Shown piece after piece: positions 7,693 through 15,578 of a DNA stretch of 25,324 nt. The stretch covers positions 1 through 25,324 of the forward strand of contig JBFMAE010000431.1 of assembly GCA_040756085.1 (NCBI GenBank). The letters are read 5' to 3'. Source of the stretch: JBFMAE01 sp040756085 (lineage in GTDB: Bacteria; Desulfobacterota; BSN033; UBA1163). Below the pieces are notes generated by a model that was not told where the DNA came from, ran no database searches, and saw only the letters and a list, made by a program, of their open reading frames with translations. The first letter of the stretch is position 1. Every line of letters starts with the position of its first letter. Position numbers and translations under genes: made by a program.

Positions 7693-8855
7693 TTTCTCCA
7701 TTTGCCCAAGCGTATCATCTCCCCATAAAACCTCTCAACCTCCTCGGCCTGCTTGTCCAATCGAAATTCCCGATGGGCCTTCTCATAGGCAGCCTTCCCC
7801 ATCTCTTTTCTCAATTCAGGATGCCGAAGCAGATGGAGGGTTGCCTGAGCCAGTTTCTCCGGAGTATCCTTTGTAACAAGCCCGGTCACTCCATCTTCAA
7901 CCAGCTCCGGCAAAATCCCTCGGTCCGCTACGATCGCTGGTTTTCCCATGGCCATTGCCTCCCTCAGGGCCCGTGCGGTTCCATCGGAGCCTGCCATCAA
8001 GAATACAAAGATATCCATACAGGCCAGGGTGTCGATATAATCGTCCGTCCGATATCCACCAAGGACAACCCATTTTTCAATCCCAAGCCTCTTTATCGGT
8101 TTGATGACGCTTTCCTCCATCTGGCTCGATCGTCCCACCAGGAGAACCCGGATGTTCGGGAATTCCCTGACAATCGTTTTGACCGCCTGCAAAAAGATCT
8201 CTGTCCTTCGGTATTTTTGAAACCGGGCAGTCATCCCGATTACGGTCTCCGCCGGTTCGATTCCGAAGACAGCCCTCATATTTTTGAATTCCCTCTGTGA
8301 ATCAAATCGATCCAGGTCTAGGGCCGGCATGATCCTGCCTACCCTCTCAAGGGGAAGACCAAAATGTTCTGCATCCTCTTTCCTCGCCCTCTCTGAAAAG
8401 GTGATCATTCCGTCGGTTAACTGAGAAATCAGAAGACGATTGCCCAGACTGGGTTTTAAGGAATCTCGTTTATGATCTGTACGAATGACGATGACAGGAT
8501 GGTTCGACCTCCTGGCAGCTATTCCGCCTAAGATATGGTCATGAGTTTGATGGACATTCAAAATATCCACCCTTTCCTCACAGAGGTAACCCTGGAGATT
8601 CAAAATATCACAGAAGTTTTTCCAGATCGAGGAGGGGTGATAAAATCTAATAGGACGATCTAAATGGAATTGGCTCGTTGCTTTCACACCCTCTTTTAAA
8701 ATTCTTCTCTCCAAACTCTCCTCGACCAGTAACGGAGGTTTTCGATAGGCCAGGATCACATCATGTCCCCTCTTTTCCAGGGCCTGACAGAGACGGAGGA
8801 TCGGTTCAGAGGGCCCTGTCCATTTCCAGTCGCTAAAGAGGTGGATGATCTTCAT
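7689..8855 (-). CDS. Family 4 (group 1) glycosyltransferase
   Basis: The protein has 388 residues. The N-terminal GT-B domain has MKIIHLFSDWKWTGPSEPIL, VDILNVHQTHDHILGG and IRTDHKRDS. The C-terminal donor domain has IGMTARFQKYRRTEIFLQA, VLLVGRSSQMEES and DGTARALREAMAMGKPAIVA, then GILPELVEDGVTGLV. The last block is the glycosyltransferase group 1 signature with the conserved glutamate. It probably adds a sugar to the LPS core or glycan on the cytoplasmic side. No ribosome site is visible before the ATG at 8855; a CGTGAT-rich repeat (about 8864-8891) abuts the start. Substrate is not readable. Confidence 0.87.
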   Translation of the reverse strand: MKIIHLFSDWKWTGPSEPILRLCQALEKRGHDVILAYRKPPLLVEESLERRILKEGVKATSQFHLDRPIRFYHPSSIWKNFCDILNLQGYLCEERVDILNVHQTHDHILGGIAARRSNHPVIVIRTDHKRDSLKPSLGNRLLISQLTDGMITFSERARKEDAEHFGLPLERVGRIMPALDLDRFDSQREFKNMRAVFGIEPAETVIGMTARFQKYRRTEIFLQAVKTIVREFPNIRVLLVGRSSQMEESVIKPIKRLGIEKWVVLGGYRTDDYIDTLACMDIFVFLMAGSDGTARALREAMAMGKPAIVADRGILPELVEDGVTGLVTKDTPEKLAQATLHLLRHPELRKEMGKAAYEKAHREFRLDKQAEEVERFYGEMIRLGKWRK

Positions 8856-8939
8856 ATTAAAAATCGTGATCGTGACCGTTTTCGTGACACGTATCTGTAA
8901 AGGAATGAATGTAACACTTTAGCATTTTGAAAAAGCTTC

Positions 8940-9021
8940 ATAAAATCCCTCCCCAACCTCCCTTTGCCAAAGGGAGGCGAAACACTTCCCCCTTTGCAAA
9001 AGGGGGATTGAGGGGGATTTG
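8940..9021. repeat. CCCCC-TTTGC-AAGGGGG palindromic repeats, copies 4 and 5
   Basis: Copy 4, CCTCCCTTTG-C-CAAAGGGAGG (8957-8977), is a perfect palindrome. Copy 5, TCCCCCTTTGCAAAAGGGGGA (8987-9007), follows ten bases later, with GGATTGAGGGGGATTT after it. The pair fills most of the 205-base gap between the aminotransferase and the GT4. A 60-codon frame across it (peptide NPPQSPFCKGG) is the standard spurious translation of such repeats. Confidence 0.88.
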
Positions 9022-9060
9022 AGATTTTTGGCATCTTAATCAGACTTCCTTTTCAAACCG

Positions 9061-10188
9061 CTAAATTGATACGAACGAAGTTATCTGAGTTGATACTTCC
9101 TCCATCTCCGACTCAGTTATCTCCGGAAAAAAAGGAAGGGAGAGAACCTCCCGGGAATACCGTTCTGTTATCGGGAGATCTCCTCTTTGATATCCCAAAT
9201 CTTTGTAAGCTTTCTGCAGATGGATCGGGATGGGATAATGGATAAGTGTCTCGATCCCTTTCCCTTTTAAAAACCTCTGGAGGGAATTCCGTTTTTTTGT
9301 CCGGATGACATAGAGATGATAGACATTGCGTGCCTCTTCCTTTTCGACCGGACAGACGACATCCGTCAAGGTAAGCTTGTTGGTATATGCTTTTGCCGTC
9401 TCTCTTCTCCTCCCGTTCCATTGATCCAGATATTTCAATTTGATTCGAAGAATGGCTGCCTGGATCTCATCCAGCCGACTGTTCCCCCCGATGAGGAAAT
9501 GGTGATATTTCTTCTTCTCTCCATAACATCGCAGGAGTCGCAGTTTCTCATAATACTTTTTATGATCAGTGACAATCATTCCACCGTCCCCATACCCACC
9601 CAGGTTTTTAGTCGGATAGAAACTGAAGCACCCGAGAAGACCGAATGAACCCACCCTCTTCCCCCTGTATTCTGCACCATGTGCCTGACAGGCATCCTCT
9701 ATGACGGTGAGGTGGTGATGATCCGCAATATCCATAATGGCGTCCATCTCTGCCGGATGGCCATAAAGATGGACGGGAAGGATTGCTTTGACCTTGCTGC
9801 GCCTGCCTTCTTTCCTTCTCCGTTTCTTCAATAGATATTCCAATACATTTGGATCCATCGTATAGGTCTTCGGATCGATATCCACGAAGAGGGGTCTTGC
9901 CCCTGTGAATGAAATCGCCAAGGCCGAGGCCACAAAGGAATGGGCTGCCGTAATCACTTCATCCCCTTCTCCAATACCGGTTGCTTTCAATGCCAAATAG
10001 AGGGCATCTGTCCCGGAACTTACACCCACTCCATATCGAGCCCCGCAATACCTGGCAAACTCCTCCTCAAAAGCCGAAACCTCCTCACCCAAAATGAAAC
10101 GGCCCTTTTTAAAGACCATCCGAATGGCAGAAAGGATTTCGTTCTCAATTGATCTATATTGCCTTGTGAGATCTATGAATGGAACCAT
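9061..10188 (-). CDS. DegT/DnrJ/EryC1/StrS-family sugar-nucleotide aminotransferase
   Basis: The protein has 375 residues, the usual length. It is a PLP-dependent aminotransferase acting on keto-sugar nucleotides. MVPFIDLTRQYRSIENEI and KGRFILGEEVSAFEEEFA are the family N-terminus. GVSSGTDALYLAL (54-66) binds cofactor phosphate. IEDACQAHGA (163-172; Asp165, Gln168) contacts the PLP ring. Lys194 in FSFYPTKNLGGYGDGG is the Schiff-base lysine. RLDEIQAAIL and IHYPIPIHLQ complete the active site. The wording is closest to FdtB/QdtB-like dTDP-3-keto-hexose aminotransferases, but WecE-like or WlbC-like specificity cannot be excluded. A ribosome site (CAGGT, seven bases away) supports the ATG. With the SDR enzyme upstream and the Gfo/Idh enzyme at the window edge, it suggests synthesis of an amino sugar for the glycan. 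Confidence 0.92.
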   Translation of the reverse strand: MVPFIDLTRQYRSIENEILSAIRMVFKKGRFILGEEVSAFEEEFARYCGARYGVGVSSGTDALYLALKATGIGEGDEVITAAHSFVASALAISFTGARPLFVDIDPKTYTMDPNVLEYLLKKRRRKEGRRSKVKAILPVHLYGHPAEMDAIMDIADHHHLTVIEDACQAHGAEYRGKRVGSFGLLGCFSFYPTKNLGGYGDGGMIVTDHKKYYEKLRLLRCYGEKKKYHHFLIGGNSRLDEIQAAILRIKLKYLDQWNGRRRETAKAYTNKLTLTDVVCPVEKEEARNVYHLYVIRTKKRNSLQRFLKGKGIETLIHYPIPIHLQKAYKDLGYQRGDLPITERYSREVLSLPFFPEITESEMEEVSTQITSFVSI

Positions 10189-10206
10189 CCCCTTGACCTG
10201 AAATAA

Positions 10207-10265
10207 GTTCGGAGTTGTGAGTTCGTAGTTCGGAGTATTTAGCTTATGTTTCTAAACTCCGAACT
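10207..10265. repeat. AGTTCGGAGT inverted repeat
   Basis: AGTTCGGAGTATTTAG (10227-10242) pairs with CTAAACTCCGAACT (10252-10265) across a nine-base loop. A further AGTTCGGAGTTGTGAGTTCG precedes it. It lies between the SDR stop and the aminotransferase start and could form a hairpin in the operon mRNA. Confidence 0.75.
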
Positions 10266-10270
10266 CATCA

Positions 10271-11272
10271 CTATTCCACCCAGTACTCCTTCTTATATTT
10301 TCTATAGAATTCAATTGTCCTCTGAAGTCCCTTTTCAAGGCTGACCTTTGGCTCCCAACCAACAATCCTTTTAATCTTGGAAATATCCGTATAATAGTCT
10401 CCTGGTTCCACCTCTTTCCGTTCCTGAGTGAATTCAGTAAAGGCAACCTTCCCTGTCCCGGCGATCTTGACGATCGTCTTCGCCAGATCGATGAAACTGA
10501 TGGGAATACCTGACCCTACATTGAAGACCTCTCCATAAGCGGAGTCACAAATCGTTACCTGTAAAAAACAGTTCACCAGATCATCCACATAGAGGAAGTC
10601 TCTCAATATCCGGCCATCCCCAAAGACTGGAACGACTTCATCGTCGATGGCCTTCCGGATAAACCAATTGAGGACCCCATACTCATCATGGGCCATCTGG
10701 TGTCGAGGCCCATAGGTGTTTGTAATGCGGAGACAGGTTCCGGAAATTTTGTGTACATCGTGGTAGACGAGGATCATCTTTTCTGCGGACAAATTGGTCA
10801 CCGCATAGATTCCCTTGGGGTTGGTGGGATGATCCTCGCTGACCGGAAGCTTCACGCTGGAACCGTATTCTCCCCGTGTCCCGGCAAAAATGATCTTCGT
10901 TTCTTGATTGTGCTTTCGGCAGGATTCAAGGAGGACCAGCGTTCCCCGGCAGTTGATGTCCAGATCTTGAATCGGGTTTCGAATACTGTCCACATGGTTC
11001 ACCTGGCCGGCAAGATGAAAGATGATTTCCTGGCCTTTCACCAGATAATCCATGGAATGGGCATCCCTCACATCGCTGAAGTTGATATGGATCTCATCCA
11101 TGATCTCCTTCACATTGAAGAGGTTTCCACCCAGACGGGGGATCATGTTATCTACAATCGTCACCCTTGCTCCCAGCTCGACCAGCCGGAGGGCAAGATT
11201 CGATCCGACGAAACCCAATCCACCCGTCACCAGCACCCTCTTTCCTTGAAAGACCTTCTCATTGAGGGCCAT
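10271..11272 (-). CDS. Extended-SDR NAD-dependent epimerase/dehydratase (sugar nucleotide)
   Basis: The protein has 333 residues from MALNEKVFQGKRVLVTGG. I chose 11272 over a longer frame because AAGGAGG lies seven bases upstream and the Rossmann domain begins there. GGLGFVGSN (17-25) binds NAD; VDNM (40-43) and HLAGQV follow. The active-site strand is FAGTRGEYG (129-137), and the catalytic Tyr156 stands in GIYAVTNLSAEK. The usual lysine of YxxxK is an asparagine here (Asn160). LRITNTYGPR, FGDGRILRDFLYVDD and VFNVGSG are typical of UDP/dTDP-sugar 4-epimerases and 4,6-dehydratases. The start overlaps the GT2 stop by 14 bases. It probably supplies the keto- or epimerised sugar used by the aminotransferase downstream. 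The exact reaction is not determinable. Confidence 0.88.
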   Translation of the reverse strand: MALNEKVFQGKRVLVTGGLGFVGSNLALRLVELGARVTIVDNMIPRLGGNLFNVKEIMDEIHINFSDVRDAHSMDYLVKGQEIIFHLAGQVNHVDSIRNPIQDLDINCRGTLVLLESCRKHNQETKIIFAGTRGEYGSSVKLPVSEDHPTNPKGIYAVTNLSAEKMILVYHDVHKISGTCLRITNTYGPRHQMAHDEYGVLNWFIRKAIDDEVVPVFGDGRILRDFLYVDDLVNCFLQVTICDSAYGEVFNVGSGIPISFIDLAKTIVKIAGTGKVAFTEFTQERKEVEPGDYYTDISKIKRIVGWEPKVSLEKGLQRTIEFYRKYKKEYWVE

Positions 11273-12056
11273 CTTTATCCTCCTTCTTCGAAATACTGAT
11301 CTCCCACAGCTTGGCATATTTGATAAAGACATAGAACATCGTTGAGACAATGATGATCAGGCCCGGCAGCCCATCCCGGAATCCTGATTTAAAAAGATAC
11401 TCTTTGATAAATCGAAAGAGAGGGTGAAATAGAAGTTTGAAGAGGCTGAACTTCTCCCCTCTCTGGTCCATATCTTCAGCCGCGATCCGGGAATACTTGT
11501 CAATGGTCTGAATCTGGTCTGATATATCCCGGTAGGTGTAATGGAGATACTCATTCTTCAGAGAACCCACCTTCCCGTCCACCACGACTTTGGCATGAAG
11601 TCCACCCTCCCATCTCCCCCTATCCTTTCGGTAGAGACGGATCTCACAATCCGGATACCAGCCTCCAAATCGAATCCATCTTCCCAGATAATAGGTGCGT
11701 CGGTAAGCAATATACCCATCGAAACGACTCCCTCCATCCAATGCTATGCGAACCTCTTCGGCTAGTTCAGGAGGAACTTCCTCATCGGCATCGACAAACA
11801 TAATCCAATTATGGGTGGTTAGACCGGCTGCATATTGATACTGATCGCGATGCCCTTTCCACGCTACCTGGTAGGCTTTATCGGTATATCGCTTACAGAT
11901 ATCAAATGTTTCATCTGTGCTGAAGGAGTCAACGATGACCAGCTCCTCTGCCCAGGCCAGGCTTTTAAGACATCGCTCGATGGTCCTGCGATTATTGTAA
12001 GTAAGGACATAGACAGAAACCGGAACTTTTTCCATCATCCCTCGTTCATCGTTCAT
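11259..12056 (-). CDS. Family 2 glycosyltransferase, WaaE/KdtX-like (LPS core)
   Basis: The protein has up to 265 residues. VSVYVLTYNNRRTIERCL opens a GT2 domain, followed by VIVDSFSTDETFDIC, the short GHRDQYQYAAGL block and FVDADEEVPPELAEE with the DxD metal site. GGWYPDCEIRLYRKD and GGLHAKV follow. This is the layout of the WaaE/KdtX beta-glucosyltransferase group, which glucosylates heptose I of the inner core. A C-terminal hydrophobic stretch (LPGLIIIVSTMFYVFIKYAKL) probably anchors it. The start is ambiguous. ATG 12056 lies three bases after the waaF stop inside a 7-bp tandem repeat and has no ribosome site. ATG 12038 or 12035 follows GAGGG closely. I give the longest form. Confidence 0.87.
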   Translation of the reverse strand: MNDERGMMEKVPVSVYVLTYNNRRTIERCLKSLAWAEELVIVDSFSTDETFDICKRYTDKAYQVAWKGHRDQYQYAAGLTTHNWIMFVDADEEVPPELAEEVRIALDGGSRFDGYIAYRRTYYLGRWIRFGGWYPDCEIRLYRKDRGRWEGGLHAKVVVDGKVGSLKNEYLHYTYRDISDQIQTIDKYSRIAAEDMDQRGEKFSLFKLLFHPLFRFIKEYLFKSGFRDGLPGLIIIVSTMFYVFIKYAKLWEISISKKEDKDGPQ

Positions 12057-12063
12057 CGTTCAT
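12043..12063. repeat. Three tandem 7-bp units (CGTTCAT) at a gene junction
   Basis: CGTTCAT is repeated three times without a gap. On the minus strand it reads ATGAACG x3, so it supplies an ATG every seven bases in successive frames and contains the waaF stop codon. Change in copy number would alter spacing and start choice for the downstream GT2. Confidence 0.85.
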
Positions 12064-13115
12064 GGTTTATAATTGAGTTCCCTTAACTTTCTCCCAACCA
12101 CCTCCTCGACTTCATCGACCGTGATGAGATCCATACATCGGTGGTCAGTGGGGCAAACCCTTTTCAAGCAGGGACTGCAAGGGACCTCCTTTCTTATAAC
12201 CCTATGCCCCTCTCCCCAGGGCCCTGTGGTGATGAAATTCGTAGAACCAAAGAGAGCCACCACGGGCGTACCGATAGCGGTGGCCACATGCATCGTCCCG
12301 GTATCATTGGTCACAAGGAGATGGCACCGCTCTAAAAGTGCGGCCAACTGAAGGAGACGAGTCTTTCCGGTCAGATCGATTCCCCTATTTTCAATATGTT
12401 GCAGAATCTCTTTTGCGATGGACTCTTCTCCTTCTTTCCCGAAAAGAAGCACGATAGCCTTCCATTTCTCGGAGAGCCTCTTCCCCAATTCCCCGAATCG
12501 AGCCGGAGACCAACACTTTGCCATGCCATAAGTGGCACCCGGGTTCATACCGACCAGGGGTCTTTCATCCAGAATGCCCAAATCCCTTAACGTCTGTTCA
12601 GCCCATCTTCGATCCTCTTCCCTGAGAAAGATTCGATGGGAAGGACAACCTTCTATTTTTCCTAAGGACTCAAGCAGTTTCAAATAATAATGGATTCGAT
12701 GAATATGAAGGACTTCATCTTTCCGGGGAATTCCGTGAGTGAGGAAGAGAGAACGCCCTTCACCCTGGTAACCGATCCGGATCGGGATCCGGGCCAAATA
12801 GATCTGGAAGGCTGAACGAAAAGATCTGGGGAGGATGACGGCCAGGTCAAAATTCCTCTCCTTCAAAGACTGGCTGATATTTAAATCTTCCCAAACGGAC
12901 CTAAGCCCCCCTTTTTTGTGAAAAGGAATGATTTCATCCACATAAGGAAATGTCTTCCACAATTCAACCAGATGGCTTGGGACCAGAATGGCTAAATGAA
13001 CATGGGGAAAGAGGGTTTTCAATTGTTGAACCGTCGGATAAGAGAGTATGGTATCCCCCACCCAATTAACTCCCCTTACCAAAATGCGGTTTACCTGGTT
13101 AAAATTTGATTTCAA
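12060..13115 (-). CDS. waaF: LPS heptosyltransferase II (WaaF, GT9)
   Basis: The protein has 351 residues, the usual length. It transfers the second L-glycero-D-manno-heptose from ADP-heptose to the LPS inner core at the inner membrane. ILVRGVNWVGDTILSYPTV matches the WaaF N-terminus. MNPGATYGMAKCWSPARFGE (189-208) is close to the WaaF signature. TNDTGTMHVATAIGTPVVAL and STNFITTGPWG are the ADP-heptose site, and a C-terminal cysteine cluster (CSPCLKRVCPTDHRC) is common in WaaF. The initiation codon is TTG (13113-13115 on the plus strand reads CAA), preceded by AAAGGA four bases away; an ATG five bases upstream runs into a stop after two codons. It follows a repeat-filled gap after the other GT9 gene and is coupled to the WaaE-like gene. 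Confidence 0.93.
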   Translation of the reverse strand: MKSNFNQVNRILVRGVNWVGDTILSYPTVQQLKTLFPHVHLAILVPSHLVELWKTFPYVDEIIPFHKKGGLRSVWEDLNISQSLKERNFDLAVILPRSFRSAFQIYLARIPIRIGYQGEGRSLFLTHGIPRKDEVLHIHRIHYYLKLLESLGKIEGCPSHRIFLREEDRRWAEQTLRDLGILDERPLVGMNPGATYGMAKCWSPARFGELGKRLSEKWKAIVLLFGKEGEESIAKEILQHIENRGIDLTGKTRLLQLAALLERCHLLVTNDTGTMHVATAIGTPVVALFGSTNFITTGPWGEGHRVIRKEVPCSPCLKRVCPTDHRCMDLITVDEVEEVVGRKLRELNYKP

Positions 13116-13163
13116 GGCATCCTTTCTCCACTCAAATTAAAAAAATTATTACATTAAATCAAT

Positions 13164-13334
13164 AAGCTCAATATCTTTTCCAATTATTGAGCTTCGCAAA
13201 AGTAATGAAACTTTTTTTAGGGCGTTCGTCTGGGGTAGGGGAGGCTTTAGCCTCCCGAAATCAGGGCGACTGAAGTCGCCCCTACCCATGAGGAAAACCC
13301 AAACCGTTCCTTTATTTATGCGAAGCTCAATAAT
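13164..13334. repeat. Nested palindromic element (AAGCTCAATA outer arms, two inner hairpins)
   Basis: Outer arms are ATTATTGAGCTTCGCA (13183-13198) and its perfect complement (13319-13334). Another AAGCTCAATA (13164-13173) makes a small hairpin with the left arm. Inside are middle arms GGGTAGGGG (13233-13241) and CCCCTACCC (13279-13287), and between these two hairpins: GGGAGGCT-TT-AGCCTCCC (13239-13256) and GGGCGACT-GA-AGTCGCCC (13264-13281). The whole can fold into a three-way-junction structure. Together with the next repeat it fills the 526-base gene-free stretch 13116-13641, where I see no gene. Confidence 0.88.
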
Positions 13335-13373
13335 GTCAAGCCAATTAATACAAACGCAATAACTAAAATTACA

Positions 13374-13678
13374 TCACCCCCCACCCCGCCCTCCCCCCTT
13401 GGAGACTGTGCCGCAATAGAAAGTGGGCAGAAATAAAAGCCCATCCTTTGGGGGCATAGAAATCGGCCAAGGGATAGAGAGGCGGCTAAGGGAGCTTTGG
13501 AGCGGAACCTTTTACCGAATGAATTCATACTCTTGTTTACCATACAAACATCATTCTCAACCACCTGAACTGTTACCCATAACTTTCAAAGAACCGCAAT
13601 TCTAAAGCTTCCGAAGCTGACTCTCTGTCCCTCCCCCGCCATTACGACACAGTCTCTTGAGGGGGAGGGTGGGGGGTG
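13374..13678. repeat. MITE-like element with imperfect ~40-bp inverted ends
   Basis: The left end (13374-13416) reads ACCCCCCACCC, then CCTCCCCC and GAGACTGTGCCGCAAT. The right end (13642-13678) is its inverted counterpart with ATTACGACACAGTCTC, then GGGGGAGGGT and GGGGGGT. The arms differ by a few substitutions and one short insertion. The 225 bases between carry no credible gene; an 82-codon minus frame (13316-13564) reads through the repeat and looks spurious. The right arm encodes the C-terminus of the GT9 gene ending at 13642. Confidence 0.7.
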
Positions 13679-14730
13679 GATAAAATCTCTTTTCCTGCTT
13701 TAAAAACATCATCTACTTTAATCTCCTTTAAGCAGGTCAGTTCTTTGCAGGAACGGTTTCTGCACGGATTGCACCCCACTTCTTTTCTCACCTTTTTATG
13801 GATTCCAAAAGGTTCGTTCACGACTGGGTCGGTTGGCCCATAAATGACGACTACCGGTACCCCGGTGAGGGAAGCGATATGCATTGGTCCAGTATCTCCC
13901 CCGATATAGAGATCGCAGCGCCTAAAAACTTCTCCCAATTGAGTTAAAGATTCTGTCCGCGGACTCAAAATAGATTTTTCTTCCATCTCCTTTTGAATAC
14001 CCTCTACCCAGTTTAATTCTCCGGGTCCCCAGGTAAAGATCACCGCTGCCTTCAGCTCGCGGATCAATCGATCTGCTAATTGGGCATAGCTCTGGGACAT
14101 CCAACGCTTATAAATGGTTTTCGGGCTTGTCCCTGGATGGATGGCAACGAATGCTCTTTTGGGTTGGTTTGGCAATGACTTAAAAAATGACTCCACATAT
14201 TCCCTGTCCTTCTCAGGAATATGAAGTCTATGGTTAAAGCTTTTCACTTCCAACCCCATTCCTTTGAGGAGTGTAAAATTTCTCTGAAATCGACTCATCC
14301 TTTCTTCCGGAAGCAACACCTTAATATTTGAAAAGAGGAAATTACCTTCCTTGCTCGATCTTCGATCAAATCCAATCCGCCTCGGAGAACCAGAGAGAAA
14401 GGAAAGGAGTCCACTTTTTAGTATCCCATGAAAATCGATAACGACATCAAACCTCCGCTTTCTGAGATCTGAAATGAAACGCCACATCTCTCCCGCTGTC
14501 TTCCACATCCTTCCTGCCGATTTCATCCCATCCGCCCACCTCTTTCTGGGAAACAAGATCACTTCATCGATCTCTGGCTGGCTTTCTAATAAGGCTCTGG
14601 ATGGCTCTTCAACAATCCAGGAGATAGTAGAAAAGGGATAATATTCCTTCAGGGCTTTTACTGCGGGAAGCGTTCGAATCACATCCCCTACGGCGCTCAG
14701 CCTCAGAATCAGAATTTTATGGTCATCCAT
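13642..14730 (-). CDS. Family 9 glycosyltransferase, heptosyltransferase I-like (WaaC-like)
   Basis: The protein has 362 residues. ILILRLSAVGDVIRTLPAVK (5-24) is the GT9 N-terminus. IDFHGILKSGLLSFLSG, then PRRIGFDRRSSKEGN, match the acceptor region typical of WaaC, which adds the first heptose to Kdo. VAIHPGTSPKTIYKRWMSQS and GGDTGPMHIASLTGVPVVV, with YGPTDP, form the ADP-heptose site. A cysteine-rich tail (CNPCRNRSCKELTC) resembles that of WaaF here. The last residues (HPPPQETVS) are encoded by the inverted repeat at 13642-13678, so the natural C-terminus was probably altered. No clear ribosome site precedes the ATG. It is first in the minus-strand glycan locus. WaaC is the best guess; another GT9 heptosyltransferase is possible. 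Confidence 0.82.
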   Translation of the reverse strand: MDDHKILILRLSAVGDVIRTLPAVKALKEYYPFSTISWIVEEPSRALLESQPEIDEVILFPRKRWADGMKSAGRMWKTAGEMWRFISDLRKRRFDVVIDFHGILKSGLLSFLSGSPRRIGFDRRSSKEGNFLFSNIKVLLPEERMSRFQRNFTLLKGMGLEVKSFNHRLHIPEKDREYVESFFKSLPNQPKRAFVAIHPGTSPKTIYKRWMSQSYAQLADRLIRELKAAVIFTWGPGELNWVEGIQKEMEEKSILSPRTESLTQLGEVFRRCDLYIGGDTGPMHIASLTGVPVVVIYGPTDPVVNEPFGIHKKVRKEVGCNPCRNRSCKELTCLKEIKVDDVFKAGKEILSTPHPPPQETVS

Positions 14731-14793
14731 GGTTGCAACATTAACCTATTGCCATATAATTTTCAATAATAAAAACAAGAAGATGCTTGTTTA

Positions 14794-14880
14794 CCCCGTT
14801 AGAAAGCCCTGCTGCTTGCCCCGTTAGAAATTTTTCATTATTAACCAGGAGTTCCATTTGGTAACCTACTTCTAACGGGG
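14794..14880. repeat. CCCCGTTAGAA direct and inverted repeats
   Basis: CCCCGTTAGAAA occurs at 14794-14805 and 14819-14830, and its complement TTCTAACGGGG at 14870-14880. The second and third can form a hairpin with a 39-base loop. They sit in the 251-base gap between the YbgC-like gene and the GT9 gene; I see nothing else there. Confidence 0.85.
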
Positions 14881-14981
14881 TTTACCAATTGCCGGACCCA
14901 TTTATTTTAGTAAGGGGGGCTTATCCTGCCGGCCATGTTTGGGAAGTCGGGAGATGATATAGAGGTTGTGAGATGGAAGAA

Positions 14982-15383
14982 CTATCCGGCGAGACAGATT
15001 ACAAATTTCTCCGGAAGGCTCTTTGGCTTACCGTTGGAATCGATACAGAGGTGACGTGTCTCCCCTTCAGCAATCACCTCTTCCTTATCCTTTCCCAGGA
15101 TCTGATACCCAAATGTGATTAAGCGTTTATTTATCCCTTTCAGCCAAGTTCGGACGATAATGGTTTCATCATATCGGGCGGAATTACGATACCGGCAATG
15201 GACATCGGTCACAACGAGTCGATACCCTAATTCCTCCAATTCGGCATAACGGAACCCCTTTCTCCGGCAAAGTTCGGACCTTCCCACTTCAAACCAGACC
15301 AGGTAGTTGGAATAATAGGCCACTCCCATCTGATCTGTTTCTGCATACCTCACTCGAACATCAATATCCACGGTGTCTCTCAT
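14982..15383 (-). CDS. ybgC: YbgC-type acyl-CoA thioesterase (hotdog fold)
   Basis: The protein has 133 residues, a single hotdog domain. VRYAETDQMGVAYYSNYLVW (11-30) is the 4-hydroxybenzoyl-CoA thioesterase / YbgC signature, with the catalytic Asp17. GYRLVVTDVHCRYRNSARYD and the closing EGETRHLCIDSNGKP are also typical. It hydrolyses short-chain or ACP-linked acyl thioesters in the cytoplasm. In many proteobacteria ybgC heads the tol-pal cluster. Here TonB-like and TPR genes lie a few genes upstream on the same strand, but no tolQR is present. GGGGAGG about five bases before the ATG supports the start. A 195-base gap upstream holds an ATTCGT repeat. Confidence 0.9.
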   Translation of the reverse strand: MRDTVDIDVRVRYAETDQMGVAYYSNYLVWFEVGRSELCRRKGFRYAELEELGYRLVVTDVHCRYRNSARYDETIIVRTWLKGINKRLITFGYQILGKDKEEVIAEGETRHLCIDSNGKPKSLPEKFVICLAG

Positions 15384-15401
15384 TCAGACCTCCCCTGATC
15401 A

Positions 15402-15450
15402 TCAAATCACACGAATGACATCAAATTTCACGAATAAGAATGAATTCACC
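15402..15450. repeat. ATTCGT-type repeat
   Basis: CACACGAATGACATCAAATT, then TCACGAATAAGAATGAATTC, lie upstream of the YbgC-like gene. The rest of the gap (15451-15578) is pyrimidine-rich, with CCCCATCT units and no recognisable gene. Confidence 0.6.
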
Positions 15451-15578
15451 CCATAACGACGCATCGATATTCGACTTTGCTTTTTGAGAAATAAACCAGA
15501 ATCCACAGCTTTTGTTTTTGTCTATTTTTGATTTTGGTCTTTTCCCCATCTCCCCATCACCCTATCCCTTCATCTCCT

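Noticed and set aside
7066..9007. CRISPR array from the repeated C/G palindromes
   Set aside because: The copies are unevenly spaced, differ in sequence, and genes lie between them; no cas genes are seen.
8852..9034. 60-codon minus frame with NPPQSPFCKGG
   Set aside because: It reads through two palindromic repeats, and its peptide is a well-known spurious product of such repeats.
13316..13564. 82-codon minus frame with a hydrophobic tail
   Set aside because: It crosses the end of one repeat and the arm of another, has no ribosome site and no recognisable domain.
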